DNA of 64,000 nucleotides from Anastatus disparis (Eukaryota; Arthropoda; Insecta; Hymenoptera; Eupelmidae): positions 124,001-188,000 of the forward strand of contig JAFFSR010000230.1 of assembly GCA_017163975.1 (NCBI GenBank), written 5' to 3'. The number at the start of each line of letters is the position of its first letter. Position 1 is the stretch's first letter. The position numbers were made by a program, and so were the translations under genes. Positions 42,116-54,736 of the stretch are shown in pieces. The notes under the pieces were generated by a model that was not told the origin of the DNA, searched no databases, and saw only the letters and a program-made list of their open reading frames with translations.

Positions 42116-43180
42116 TAGCTTATCTACTGATATTATATTTTTCAGAGGCATTCTATCTTCTCATAGTTGTATTTTATAGAAAAATAATTTTTGAAGCTAT
42201 TGAGGGCTATATGTTATGAAATTCGTAAAATTCGTAAAATTCTCCCAAATTAACTTTTCGAATAAATTATTATATTTTTCTACATTTCGTAAAATAAATT
42301 TCAACATCTAACTCCGATTAAAAGCTTTTTATCCACCATAGAAAATATACAAGTGACGAAACAAATTTTAAAAATAATGAAAAATTACCTTTTTAAGGCG
42401 ATATAAAAAATAAATAAAAAACGACTTTGCGAAAATTCTTTAACTGTAAGAAATTAGCATTGCATCTTTATTTTAATATGCTTTTTTATTTTTATTTTAT
42501 GACTAAAATAGAATTATTCTATAAGTGCTAATGATTACTAAAATCACTTAACATAAAAATGTCCCGCTTATCGATAATACTCTCAATAATGTTATTTATT
42601 AGGGAAAAATCACATTGATCAGTGGCATACCACCCACACTGTCTAAAATTTAAAGTGCTCGTATTGTAACTGTCAATTTACAGCTAAAACAAAACGCCAA
42701 CTCAAAGATAGATGTAACAAACATAAAAGTTGTAAAAATGTTGACCCTGTGGACTCTCTGCGTATGACTGGTGATGTTGCACATATATTTCTTTAGAGTA
42801 GCATCAAAAATTAATTGATAGAAAAAGTAGAATTTTGAAAACACAGTTCATAAACTTTAATAAACATTTCATTACTGTGTAATAAGATATATACTAGCTT
42901 GGTAGGACTTATTAATATTGTCATTAAAGTTTGGTAATTCTCCAAAATTTAAGTTACATCCTATTCTGTGTACATTTCCTAGCATGACTATAAACTATAA
43001 ACTTTGAGCAACCACTTATAAAACAAAAGAACATACCCAGTATAATGATGATAATGCTTACTTATCTAAAATAAAATGATTTTTACTTTATATTCAATAT
43101 TATTATTATTATATCAATATCATATTCTTCTCCTTTTTTTGTAGGCTTTCCTTCGAAATGATGACCCAAAGATGTTATAC
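42116..43180. other. AT-rich intergenic DNA
   Basis: No gene. Holds the left arm (42704-42842) of the inverted pair ending at 45597. Confidence 0.5.
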
Positions 43181-43183
43181 TGA

Positions 43184-44478
43184 CAAGGAGAGGTCCCCAC
43201 CTCTGGGAGACGGATTCGGCTGAAACTGCAGGATATGATTTTTTGATGAAAAAAATGAACGTGTTTTTTCTTTTCGTCGTATAGGCCCCCTAAACCAGGA
43301 TATAGACATTTTTTCGAAAATATAGTAAACAGGACCCTTTATAAGAACTTGAATAACATATAAGAAATCATCAATTTTTTACGCTATTTCATTTGCATAT
43401 TTGAATTAGATGTTACTTTTAAATTACTGAAGCTTGTTTAATGCAACAGCGCTTAAATTAAAGTATTTAACTTGCACTCTATTTCATTCTTTATGTATTT
43501 TTTTGTAAGAATCTTAGTTGTTTGGATATTCAAGTTCTTATAAAAGCTCCTTTTTACTATATTTTCGAAAAAATTCCTATATCCTTATCTACCTTATTGA
43601 AAATAATGACGTCTTTTAAAGGCGTCTTAGGACGTGTCTGGATTTGGAACAAAAAAAAAACGTATTTAAAAGACGTCTTTTAAAGACGTCTATTTTATCA
43701 AGATTTTAAAAATAATACCTACAAAAATGTTTCAAAAAAGAACGTACTTAAGCTAAAGTGTATATACTTGAAGTACGTAATTGAAATATGTATACTGATT
43801 TTCAACTGTGGATAAATCCGCAAAATTATAACCTTATATACCTGCATCTCTGAAATTTGGATAAGGGATTGCAAAGTTAAGAAAAACGGCACCTCACGGT
43901 TAAAAATGTAACTACTGAAAAAATTATTTGAATCGACTATTATTTCTGTCTTTGACTGTTAGGTGGCGTTTTTCTTAATACGCGAACTCCTACGAAAATT
44001 TTAGTGACGCGGGTATATAAGGTTATAATATTTCCAGTTTGTTTGCTCAAGCTTTTCGGTCTGCAGAGAGCTGATGCTTATTTTGTTTCTATATCTTTCT
44101 TTAGGAAGATACCCTATTGAAAATAATAACGGCTTTTCAAGATGTCTTTTGTTATATTGGGATTTGTGAATACACATCCAATGACATCTTTCAAGGACGT
44201 CTTTATATACACTTTAGCATAAGTAAGTTCTTTTTTAAAACATCTTAGTAGGTATTATTTTTAAAATCTTGATAAAAAAGACGTCTTTAAAAGACGTCTT
44301 TTTTTTGGTCCCAAATCCAGACACATCCAAAGACGTCTTTAAGAGACGTCATTATTTTCAATAGGGTTAGGAGTCTATTTAACGAAAAGAAAAAACAAGG
44401 GTTTATTTTTTTCATTAAAAAATCATGTTTTGCCATTTCAGCCAAATCTGTTTTCCGGATGTGTCACCCCTCTCCTTG
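43184..44478. mobile_element. CAAGGAG-family element, copy B (1.3 kb)
   Basis: Starts CAAGGAGAGG at 43184 and ends CCTCTCCTTG at 44478, flanked by TGA on both sides (43181-43183, 44479-44481). Arms pair over at least 200 bp, and the interior contains nested inverted AGACGTCTTT/AAAGACGTCT motifs (43660-43690, 44280-44350). No transposase. Confidence 0.8.
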
Positions 44479-44844
44479 TGAGTTCTTCTTTTAGACGTGC
44501 GCTAGAGCATGGATTTTATTTTTCAACGAACACAACAATCAATTGCATGCAATTTATACATTTAGATTAATTTATATATTTTTTCAAGACTTACAGAAAA
44601 TATTTCATTTGTGTGGTAGGTTCGAAAAATACAAAAAACGTATTTTATTTTGAGCTTGTTCTTATGGCATCTTTTTTATTATAACTCATTTATTGACTAT
44701 GAATTACATTCTAAAATAAATGAAAACAGAAAATCTCGACTTTAGTTTATGTTATGATTTTACTTTGTAGATGATAGGAATAAGAGAGCAAGAGCGCCTC
44801 GCGTAGCTAATTTATTCATGGTTAGTAGATAACTATCTGCACCA

Positions 44845-44898
44845 TCTATGTAGATACGTGAAAGTCATTTTGAAATGACTTTCACGTATCTACATAGA
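44845..44898. repeat. Perfect 54-bp palindrome
   Basis: Arms of 26 bp (TCTATGTAGATACGTGAAAG... and complement) around a 2-nt centre. Confidence 0.85.
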
Positions 44899-45435
44899 AT
44901 CTACTACTTTTTGATTTTCTACATAGATATCACATGTAATCCCTTGCTCAAGTCACTAATGCCATCTGGCTAGTAATTTAGATGATATCTTCTTTTTACA
45001 CACGTAATGCTACATTCATGGTTATATATACAAGTTCTTTGTTATTTTATTAAAGTTAACTTCTTTTGTTAGTCTATTTTTATATATATTTGTTTCTTTG
45101 CATGCAATTTCATTGATTAGCGAGAAAATCAAGTGTTAGTAACTAATGCTTCATATTAAATACTTATAACTGTTTTTCTTTATAACACCTGTTTTTTTTA
45201 TTATTAATTATGTTTCTATTTATTTATACCCTTTGAATAAGTTGAAAGTCGATAAGTTATTATAATATCATATACTGTCAAGTGTAAAAAGGTAGTCGAG
45301 TAGCGTCTCTTTTTATCTCACTCACTCCAATATAACTGGACATAAAACGGCGCGACCTGCCTAAGTACCACGCGATCGAGGCTGGCACATATGAACTTGT
45401 CCATGGCGCGCTTTCAATTCAAATTCGAATTTTCA
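44899..45435. other. Intergenic DNA, nothing recognised
   Basis: AT-rich with a slightly GC-rich patch near 45340-45400. No gene or RNA seen. Confidence 0.45.
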
Positions 45436-45649
45436 GAGTGAAAACGAAAATCTTAATGATTTCGAAATTCTACATTTTCTCTTAAATCATTTTCGATGCT
45501 CCTCTAAAGAAACACATAAGCAACATCATCACTCATACGCAGTGAGTCAACAGGGTCAGCATTTCTATAACTTTTATGTTCGTTACATCCATCTGATTTT
45601 TCTTTTAAAAACATTAATTAATAATAAAAGCTGAAATTAGGTCCAATCC

Positions 45650-45948
45650 TTATTACGCTCTAACTTTGGGAAAAAATAATATTTTGATATGCTGTAACTA
45701 CTGTTTCGAAAGGATTTGAGCTCAGCTTTAATTTAAAAAAAGTTTCAAGCTTGTAGCTATTGACGCTAAAGAACTATATGCGTTTAAAAATCGAGTAACT
45801 TTTTTAGTGATTTTCTTTAATTGCCTGTAACTAGGGAAATATTGAGTATTTATGACTATAACTTTAGCTTTTTTCATATTTTATCATCTGAAAACTTATC
45901 CCTAAGTTTGAGCAAAATCCGTGATCCGGAGGTGTGACACTCTCCTAG
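45650..45948 (+). repeat. Half copy of the CAAGGAG family (copy D)
   Basis: Aligns with the right arm of copy C (52460-52759): shared TTTCGAAAGGATTTGAGCT, TTTAGTGATTTTCTT, GCCTGTAACTAG and a CACTCTCCTAG end, followed by TCA. The left arm is absent. Confidence 0.7.
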
Positions 45949-45949
45949 T

Positions 45950-48679
45950 CAGTCGGATTTATATCATATGCATCCATGAAATACGAGAATGAACTAAAAA
46001 AATCGTTCTCGACCAAAAAGATTCCTGCAATCTTTTTATTACCATCTGAAACTATAATTTCACCACGTTATCTACAAAGTAGCCTTAAAAATTTATTCAC
46101 TGACCAATAACCTCCTTCATACTAATTGTTAAATTTATTCAGTACGATTTTTGGCCGAAAGATATGAAATAAACCTCAAAATATTCACTTAGTGGCTAAA
46201 ATGACTTAAACTTACTTTTCTGTCGTATTCAAAACTACATATTAGACAAATAAATATATTGGAAGATTCTAAGAACTTCTCGCTGAGATTGTTTATATTG
46301 TTCTGTGCGATGTTCTTTCGAGCACCACTGAAATATCGTCAATTAATGGGCCTAGTTAGCAAAAATATTGCATGTTGTGCTACAGTATGATTTAAAAGTC
46401 ATTAACATCAAAATAGCACGAAATATTTCAAAACATTTCATGCTGTGCGGGACGGCTCTGCAGTTTATATTTATTAGTGTTACTGTATGAGATGTATTTC
46501 CTGATTATATAATGCCCTGATAAGAATCCCGTTTTTTACGGTATTTACTGTTCGAGTTAAAAAATAAAAACAATGATTACATAACACAAGAACGTAACGA
46601 TAATTTACAAAAATATGCACATTTAGGCAATATAAAACTGAAAATAAATTAGTTTACTATTCTAGTTGATAATGAAAAAAATATTATCTTTATTAAACTT
46701 GAAATATGATTTAATTATTTAAAAAATTGTCAATTTTCAAATTACTAATTTTTTATTCATTATTTTCCTTTATAATTCAGTTAAATGCAGTTTTCAATTT
46801 TAAAAATAATTATTTAAAAATAATTTGGTGATAAAATATTTAAAAAGAAAATTTTGAAGAAAAATATTGTGTAAATATTGTTATGTATGTTTGTGTATGT
46901 ATAATAAGGTAAATGTATAATGATGTAAATATTACAAGTTTAATAAAGATAAAATTTTTTTTTCGTTATCAACTTAAATGGTAAACTAATTTATTTTCAG
47001 TTTTATATTGCCTAAATGTGCATATTTTTGTAAATTATCGTTACGTTCTTGTGTTATGTATTCATTGTTTTTATTTTTCAACTCGAACAGTTAATACCGT
47101 AAAGAACGGAATTCTTATCAGGGCATGATTTCTCTTATATAATCAGAAACTAAATCTTATACAGTAACACTAACAAATATAAACAACAGAGCTGTTCCGC
47201 ACAGCATGAAATGTTTTGAAATATTTTGGAAATATTTTCAACGTTTTATGCTGTGTGGGGTTCACCTGCTTGCTCATACTCCAACACAAGCTCGGCCCGC
47301 TGGCATGCCACTAGGAATATTTCCTTAAAATATATCTTTATGCTAGGAAAATATTTTAGTAATATTACATTACTATTTTGATGTTAATGACTTTTAAATC
47401 ATACTGTAGCACAACATGCAATATTTTTGCTAACTAGGCCCATTAATTGACGATATTTCAGTGGTGCTCGAAAGAACATCGCACAGAACAATATAAACAA
47501 TCTCAGTGAGAAGTGCTTAGAATCCTCCAAAATATATTTTTGTCCAATATTTTGTTTTGAAAACGACAGAAAAATGATAATTGGGGTCATTTTTAGTCAC
47601 TAAGTGAATATTTTGAGGTTTATTTCATATCTTTCGGCCAAAAATCGTACTGAATAAATTTAACAATTAGTATGAAGGAGGTTATTGGTCAGTGAATAAA
47701 GTTTTAAGGTTACTTTCCCGAGAAGACTTTGGAAAATGCCGCGAGCTCGGGCCAATATTGGCTGCCGAGTTTACGATGTCGGCCCGACGTTGGTACCGAG
47801 CTCGGGCCAAGCTAGGCAGGGAACTTAGTGGCAAGCTCGGCCCAAGCTTGAATGCAGAGTTTCGTGAACGCTGTAGGTATATAACGCTGTAGGTCTGCAT
47901 GCGCATCGATACAGGTTGAACCAACTTACTGTAATAACACGTGTACGTATAGCGAAATCGGCTTGTTGCTGTACTCAATAATTGTTTTATTTTAAAAGTG
48001 ATTCATTATTATTTTATTCTTTAAATTGTTTTTGTCAGTTGTGTATGCATTCAATTGTAATGTTAAGAAATATAGAATTATATATCAGTCATACTTTTCG
48101 AGGTAAGTCAGTAAATAATGCGCCATAACCTAAAATTGAACCCTTCCAATTCAGAGCCTAAACTGGATTATTAAAAAGATTAAAAAAGCAACTTAATCAA
48201 ACAAAATTTTCTCATAAATAAAGTAATTTTTAAAGATAGCACCAAAAAACGATCAGTATGCTATAGTATACTTGACGGAAGAGGAGGGAATACAAGCAGC
48301 TGTTAATACATTTGTTGTGCCTATAACTTTTATCAATGAAGGGAAGGTGACATATACTGCTTAGAAATCCAACCAATCTCCGCTTCTCTTTTCCCCACCA
48401 TTTCCTATAGAGCGTGAAACACAGCAGCCGCGTTTGGGCCGATCTCGCGGACAAGTTCTCCGCCAAGTTTGGCCCGAGTTCATCTGAGCACAGTTAGCTA
48501 AGATTGTCCCGAGCTCGGCCACTCAGCTGCCGAATTTGGAAGTCTCGGGTTTAAGATAACCTGGTGAAATTATAATTTAGGATGGTAATAAAAAGATTAC
48601 AGGAGTCTTTTTGGTCGAAAAAAGATTTTTTTAAGCTTATTCTCATATTTTATGGATGCATATGATATAAATCAGACTG
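45950..48679. mobile_element. 2.7-kb foldback element with nested insertion
   Basis: Ends CAGTCGGATTTATATCATATG and its complement. The left arm (45950-46690) pairs with the right arm (46970-48679), the latter longer because of an 833-bp insertion. Paired blocks include 46140-46420 with 47380-47680 and 46540-46680 with 46980-47100. No transposase ORF. It abuts half-copy D directly. Confidence 0.8.
47717..48549. mobile_element. CCCGAG-ended MITE nested in a foldback arm
   Basis: Starts CCCGAGA, ends TCTCGGG, flanked by TTT (47714-47716, 48550-48552). The other arm of the host foldback shows the uninterrupted site (about 46080-46105), proving the insertion and its 3-bp duplication. The interior is unusually GC-rich with several GAGCTCGGGCCAA-like repeats in both orientations. 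No real gene. Confidence 0.8.
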
Positions 48680-49296
48680 AATATCAATATTTAGGGATTT
48701 TTTCTAGTCGCTTAACGTGTTTTTGGTGTTATTTTCACGATCAGAATGCAACAGAGCCTCTAAAATGCCATAAATCTTTAAAATTTTTTGATATTTTAGG
48801 TACTTTCTAGTATTCCTACAAATCCGCAAAAATTATGAATGATAGATTTTATTAAAATAAAAGTTTTTAGAAACCAAAAATAAAAATGCATTAATACAAT
48901 AAATATACAGGCCATTTTGAAATTTTCAAAAGTATTTTTAGGTTATGGTTGAGGCTTATAAGGTTCTATATAGTAACTAAATATATGTGTTTTACCGTCC
49001 TCTTTCACTTCGATTTGGAATTTTGAAGAACTATTAGGAATTCACCTAATAATAGCAAAAAACACGTTTTTTGAGATTATAAAGCTAATTTTGAGTCTAG
49101 GGATCTGAAACTTTCAGGATTTTAGTTTTTTCACAAGACAAAAGAATAAGCAAAGTTTTAGGGAAATCCGAGTTAAGGCTATTTTCACATACTCATTCGG
49201 CTATACTCTTTGTTCCTTGCCTTTAAGACTTGGCTGTATAGCTCTGTCCTCGTCTAATCTAAATTTTCGTTATAATTAATTAATTTAATATTTTTG
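48680..49296. other. Intergenic DNA, nothing recognised
   Basis: No gene. Ends in GTATAGCTCTGTCC-type sequence (about 49230) shared with the palindrome at 50067. Confidence 0.4.
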
Positions 49297-49538
49297 TACA
49301 AATGTAGAGGCTGAGCGCTATAGAGAAAAAAACGAGCAAAGGATCTTATTCTATGAAAAAATATAAAATTTTTATTATTTTTCGAGTATAGTCCAAAATG
49401 AAAATAATGAAGTCAAGTTCAACTGTTTTTCCGTTTCGGACAATACTCGAAAAAAAATGAAAATTTTATATTTTTTTATGGAATAGAATTCTTTGCTCGT
49501 TTTTTGCTCTACAGCGCTGAGCCCCTACATTTGTATAT
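49297..49538. repeat. Palindrome, family 2, diverged copy
   Basis: TACAAATGTAGAGGCTGAGCGC pairs with its near-complement ending at 49538; centre about 49417. Inner arms (TATGAAAAAATATAAAATTT, TTTTTCGAGT) match the 50067-50455 palindrome. Confidence 0.7.
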
Positions 49539-50066
49539 ACATATTTGAATATACCTTGAATAACGGATACTCTCTTTATGTTATATTTATAGTCCCTTTA
49601 TGTTAATTTATTATCATGTGTAGTCCCGTATATAGATATAAGGTGTGCTTGTATTTATAGTATGGATAATGAGCGCATGGTTGAGATTGAATGTATTACT
49701 CTTTATTTATTTTGAAGTGAAACTTCTTTACCGACGGTATACACTTCCCATAAGAGACATATAAAGAAAATTATACAGGAGTGAATTGATTTCATTACGG
49801 TACATGCAACGGAACTAATGAAACGGAAGTGTATATATATAGGTGGAGCGTCCACGCCTCCTATATGCAAATCAAGGTACTAAATACGTATAAAGAAAAA
49901 TTCGCTGGACTGACTTGATGTCAAACGCACAGATATAGTATGCATACTATATGTGCAATACAAATATCTGAATCTGAATAAATAAAGAAAGCAACAGCGC
50001 GCGTTTTCGTGTTTTTCTTTCTTTCTCTATAATGTTCGATGATAAACCCCTCTCTTCCCTACATTG
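49539..50066. other. Intergenic DNA
   Basis: No gene. GAAGTGAAACTTCTTTAC at about 49718 is inverted at about 50758, possibly the ends of an element that carries the palindrome at 50067. Confidence 0.35.
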
Positions 50067-50455
50067 TTTAAGAGGAGGCCGTATAGCTCTGTCTTTGTCT
50101 AATCTGAATTTTCGTTATTATTAATAAATTAGATATTTTTATACAAAAGTAAGGACATAGCCCAATAGATTTAAGGACGAGCAAACGATCCTATTCTATG
50201 AAAAAATATAAAATTTTCATTATTTTTCGAGTGAGGTCTGAAACGGAAAAATAATTGAATTTGATAACTGTTTTTCCGTTTCAGACCTCACTCGAAAAAT
50301 AATGAAAATTTTATATTTTTTCATAGAATAGGATCGTTTGCTCGTCCTTAAATCTATTGGGCTATGCCCTTACTTTCGTATAAAAATATCTAATTTATTA
50401 ATAATAACGAAAATTTAAATTAGACAAGGACAGAGCTATACGGCCGCCTCTTAAA
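50067..50455. mobile_element. Near-perfect 389-bp palindrome, family 2
   Basis: Ends TTTAAGAGGAGGCCGTATAGC and complement, centre about 50261, very few mismatches. A third partial arm lies at about 51184-51256. The high arm identity suggests recent origin or gene-conversion-like repair. Confidence 0.85.
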
Positions 50456-50769
50456 CGTGCACGTGCAAGCAAACGTTACTTATTGACGTTATCATAAGCC
50501 AAACATTTCAAACATTACTCTTGCCACAAATGATAATAGTTTTGATAATTGTGAAGAAAATTAAACTATTATTGTATTTTTGTAAAATAAATATTATTAA
50601 CAAAAATTTCATACACTATCTGATTTGAAATTAAAAAAAATGAATTCTTTAAATAAACTAAATTATTTTAATTTAGTTTTATTTAGTTTTAAAATTATTT
50701 TGAAATTAAATGAAACAGTGATAGAACTTAAATGAACATTTACGAGTTCTATGATTTCGTAAAGAAGTT

Positions 50770-51188
50770 TCACTTCTGTCGGCCAGTCCCAAAGACTGCC
50801 ACACCACTTTTATTTTTTAATTTTTTTTTTTTTTTTTTTTTAATTTTTGACTCGTTTGATTTTATTATATTTTATTTTTAGATTGTTTTTACTAGTTTGA
50901 CTGATAGATATTAATTCGACAGATTTGTTTATTGTTATTTTATTGATGATTGTGTGTGTATTTTATTATTGTAATGATCTGTGATATCACTCTGAGAAGT
51001 GACTTACTTATGTAGTATTATTAGTTTTAGGAAATCGACTGTGATATCATGAGTGCAATAATTACATGTAATGTTACAGTATTATCTTATTTCTGTATTT
51101 TATTATGTATTATATATTATATTTTTTGTTACACACTTTTTGTAAACTATTACAAAATAAAAACATATCTATCTATCTATCTATCTAT
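50770..51188 (+). mobile_element. LINE 3'-UTR fragment with (ATCT)n tail
   Basis: A long T run, then non-coding AT-rich sequence ending ACTATTACAAAATAAA and (ATCT)n, as for the LINE at 20043. No coding part. Confidence 0.55.
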
Positions 51189-51578
51189 TTAATTTATTAA
51201 TTATAACGGAAATATAAATTAGACAAGGACAAAGTCATACGGTTGACTCTTAAGGTTCCGTAGCAAAGTCCTTACTATAAATCTAAATGTACTGATGATT
51301 TTTCAAAAGTTTGGTTTATAACCGAGAAAATGCTGTACCCTAAGTTCAATTTGATGCAAAATTTGATTAATGACGAGTATTCGAAAATTAGAGAAAAACA
51401 GCCAAAAAAGGGCCCATTTTTTTTACTTTGTACAGACATATTTCGACGTCTATTGGGTCGAGGAGGCTGAAATTTTGCATAAGTTCCTAAGTATTATACT
51501 ACAAGATGCTTTCTCAAGAGAAAAATCCACCGAGTTGCTGCAGGCAGTTTTGCAAAAAAGTATTAAAATGGTTCATAT

Positions 51579-51579
51579 A

Positions 51580-51657
<78 letters not shown>
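51579..51657. repeat. (TA)n microsatellite, left flank of the 7.6-kb element
   Basis: Pure TA repeat of about 80 bp; explains the YIYIYI reading frames on both strands. Confidence 0.9.
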
Positions 51658-51661
<4 letters not shown>

Positions 51662-52205
51662 GTGGCGCTTATTTCCCAAAATGCTTGAATATCGTCTCCC
51701 GTCCCGGGGATCGGTTGTTACTATCCAAAAACTATAAATGAATCCAAAAAATCCGGTAGAGAAAGTTTTAAACACGTTTCAATTTAAAAAAAACGCTTTT
51801 TTCTCATTTTTTCCAAATTTTTCGTACTTTGATGCTCTAATTCTTTTCTAAATTATTTTTGGGACTTTGTGCGCATATAAATCATTTGTCAGTAAAAAAA
51901 ATACCCCCCATAGTGCTTTAGAAGCAAAATAATTTGTTTTCACCGAGATGTAGCTTGTTAATTCAGTAAAAAATTTTTAAAAAAGTACTTTTTTTCGTGT
52001 TTTCAATTTTATAGATGGGTTCTCGTCACTAGAAGTGCAAATGAGTTCTACTATGCAAAAGTAGAGTTGAAAACCTTTAATTTCATTTTTTATACAAGTT
52101 TCCAAGTGCTTTCATTACCGAGATATGTTCATTCAAAGTTGGTACAAAAATCGAAGTATGAAATCTGTGAACTAACTACTTTATTTCGTTTGTGAAAAGA
52201 TCTAA

Positions 52206-52759
52206 CAAGGAGAGTGTTTCACCTTCGGGTCACCGATTGGGCTCAAATTTGGGAAATGTTTTCTGGATGCAGAAACATGGAGAAAGCCAAAATTTTAGAG
52301 GCCAACGCTCAAAATTTCTCTAGTTATAGGCCATTGAAGAAAATCACGAAAAAAGTTACTAGATTTTCAAATGCTTATAGTTCCTCAGCATTGTTAGCTA
52401 AAAGCTCATACCTTTTTTAAATGAAAGCTGAGCTCAAATCCTTTCGAAATAGCACCTAAGGCATCCCAAAATATTATTTTTTCCCAAAGTTAGAGCGCAA
52501 TAGTATAGGTGCTATTTCGAAAGGATTTGAGCTTAGCTTTCATTTAAAAAAAGGTACAAGCTTCTAGCTAACAATGCTGTGGAACTATAAGCGTTTGAAA
52601 ATCTAGTAAATTGTTTTGTGATTTTCTTCAATGGCCTGTAACTAGAGAAATTTTGAGCGTTGGCCTCTAAAATTTTGGCTTTCTTCATATTTCTGCATCT
52701 AGAAAACATGCCTCGAATTTGAGCCCAATCGGTAACCCGAAGGTGAAACACTCTCCTTG
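52206..52759. mobile_element. CAAGGAG-family palindromic element, copy C
   Basis: 554 bp, starts CAAGGAGAGTGTTTCACC and ends with the complement; TAA on both sides (52203-52205, 52760-52762). Centre about 52482. Both strands contain the same ORF (MFHLRVTDWAQI...), a by-product of symmetry. Confidence 0.85.
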
Positions 52760-52895
52760 TAAGTTAATATTACACAATTAAAATTTCTAATAAAAGCAAA
52801 CAATATATTTTAAAAAATATAGCAAACAAAAATATATAATATGTTATAAATACATTTTATTAATGTCTTACATCACTCTGTTCTCAGTTTCTTAA

Positions 52896-54582
52896 TCAAT
52901 TTTTTTTATCAGCACTGGCTAATAAATTTTTTCTACTTTCATCAATAAACTGGAGTAAATACTGTTTTTGATCTTCATCACGAGATCGAGTATTGACATA
53001 TTCTTCAGCTAAGTGAATCGCTCTTTCGGCGCAGTCATTCACTACAACAAGATGTTTTAATTTTTCACGGCACTCTAAGTAAGAAGGATTCTTTTCCCAT
53101 GAAATACAATCCTGTTTTAAAAATGTTTTATCTAAATTAAACCTACTAAAAAAATTCAAACTTTGACTATTTGTGAAATAATCAAGTGTTTTGTCGTACA
53201 ATGATCGAATGCCCTCATCAGATGGATCAAATTTTTTCAAAATATCGTTATCTGAAGGTTTGTTTTTGAGTGATTTAATTATTCTTGGTTTGGTACTGAT
53301 ATCAACATCATTATCGAAAAGTGAAAGAATAGTGAGTTCTGGTGACAAGTACCATAAATGGTTTCTAAATTTATGTAAAGTAGCATCTGATATGCTTTTG
53401 TCGATATCTTTGAAATCAATTAATGATTTTATTAATTTCAAATCTTTGTTTGGAGCGGAAATAGCTAAAGGAGCGGTGTACCATGGATCGAGATATTTAA
53501 ATACAATGAATTTACATACAGCATATAATTTAGCTTCGTCGCCCTTACTCATTTTGAAAGATTTTCTGAATAAATACATTTTTATTGTGTAGATAGCTTT
53601 AGCCATCCAGCGAGCATGGTGAATTGCTCCTGGCTTTTTAAAAGTTATGGTTTCGTCAACGCCCAAGAAAATTAAACAGAGCTCTAATAATTCTTTATAA
53701 TCATTTCTAGGCTGCTCTTCTGCTAAAAATTCTTTTATATTTTGAATCGCATCAGGAACTTTATCCTTCAAAGATATTTCTAGTCCGGGTAGTCCATTTT
53801 CAAAAGAATTCAAATCAAAATTAGACCATTGCTCTCTAAATTTTTTAAACATCGGCATATCTGGACCACTAGTGCCAGGAAATTTCACTTCAAATGCTGC
53901 TCTTAATAAAAGCTCAAAAACATGATGACGACAAGCTAAATAGAGCAAATCTTTTTCCATTAAATCTTCTAAAAGCATCGCTGTTCCGCTTTTGCATCCT
54001 AAATTCACATTTGTTGTGTCACAGCAGATTGCATTTGTTAATTCTATTAATCCCCAATCTTTCAAAGATGCATAAACTGCTGAAGCTAACGTACTTGCTT
54101 TTTGATCTTGCAATGCTGGCACATTGATGAGTTTTGTAAATTTATCGCTGGATACTGAAATTGGCAATCTATCAACCTTCTTGCAAGTTATATCATCTGG
54201 AATAAGTTTACCATCCCAGTGAACTATTAAAAAATCCATACGAGTATTTTCAATCAATTGCTTCATTTTTTCATATTCGTGCTTTCTTATTTTAGCTCGT
54301 GCAATATTGATAGATTTACGATTGAGGATTAAAGTATCAAGATCAATGTTCAATTCATTAGCAATAAGACCGGTTATGAAAACAGCATCTCTGTCAGAAA
54401 CTTTAGCTTTGTCAAAAGCTGCCACGACTGCTGGAGACATCACATTAATAGAACCTCTTTCATTTTTTTTTTTTCATAGTTCCTTCCTTTTGCAGTATAA
54501 ACTATATTAGATCTTTGCGAGCTTGAAGAGGTTTCTTCACTAGATGATTGCTCTGTTTGAAGCAATAACAGAGCTTTTGATC
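52896..54582 (-). pseudogene. Transposase main exon (D..D..C(2)H type), frameshifted near its start
   Basis: Exon 3 of the element's gene; about 515 codons open from 54443. First catalytic Asp candidate in LIVHWDGK, second in CCDTTNVN, and a C-x2-H pair in LACRHHVFELLL, the insertion motif of many RNase-H-fold transposases (hAT, P, MULE, Kolobok). A ligand for the third acidic residue was not fixed. The exon begins after a TTTTTAG acceptor at 54582. A 12-A run near 54463-54474 is one base out of frame with the upstream part, so the full frame is broken. The family recurs in arthropods and cnidarians from memory, but I cannot name it. Confidence 0.75.
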
Positions 54583-54688
54583 CTAAAAACAAATATAATC
54601 AAATGTGTAACTAAAATAAATGAAGACATTCTTGAATGACGGAAGTAAAAGTAAGAATAGTTTTCGACATATTAATCACCTTACTGAA

Positions 54689-54736
54689 AAATCTCAAATG
54701 AGACCTCAAATGAGATTTCAAATGAAATCTCATGCC
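54689..54736. repeat. Four-unit 12-bp tandem repeat in the transposase intron
   Basis: Units AAATCTCAAATG, AGACCTCAAATG, AGATTTCAAATG, AAATCTCATGCC: the same 12-bp unit as the 60-kb array with CAAATG for CATATG. Confidence 0.75.

Larger units (their letters stand above)
42704..45597. repeat. Inverted repeat pair with coding-like arms (42704-42842 / 45436-45597)
   Basis: The arms match as reverse complements: GATAGATGTAACAAACATAA versus the 45580-45596 region, and GTTGACCCTGTGGACTC versus GAGTCAACAGGGTCAGC. The left arm reads on the plus strand as CNCQFTAKTKRQLKDRCNKH, reminiscent of a zinc-finger exon, then stops. They probably are TIRs of an element into which copy B of the CAAGGAG family later inserted. 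Outer ends not sharply defined. Confidence 0.6.

Noticed and set aside
52214..52751. Two small genes on opposite strands
   Set aside because: Mirror images of one palindromic element.
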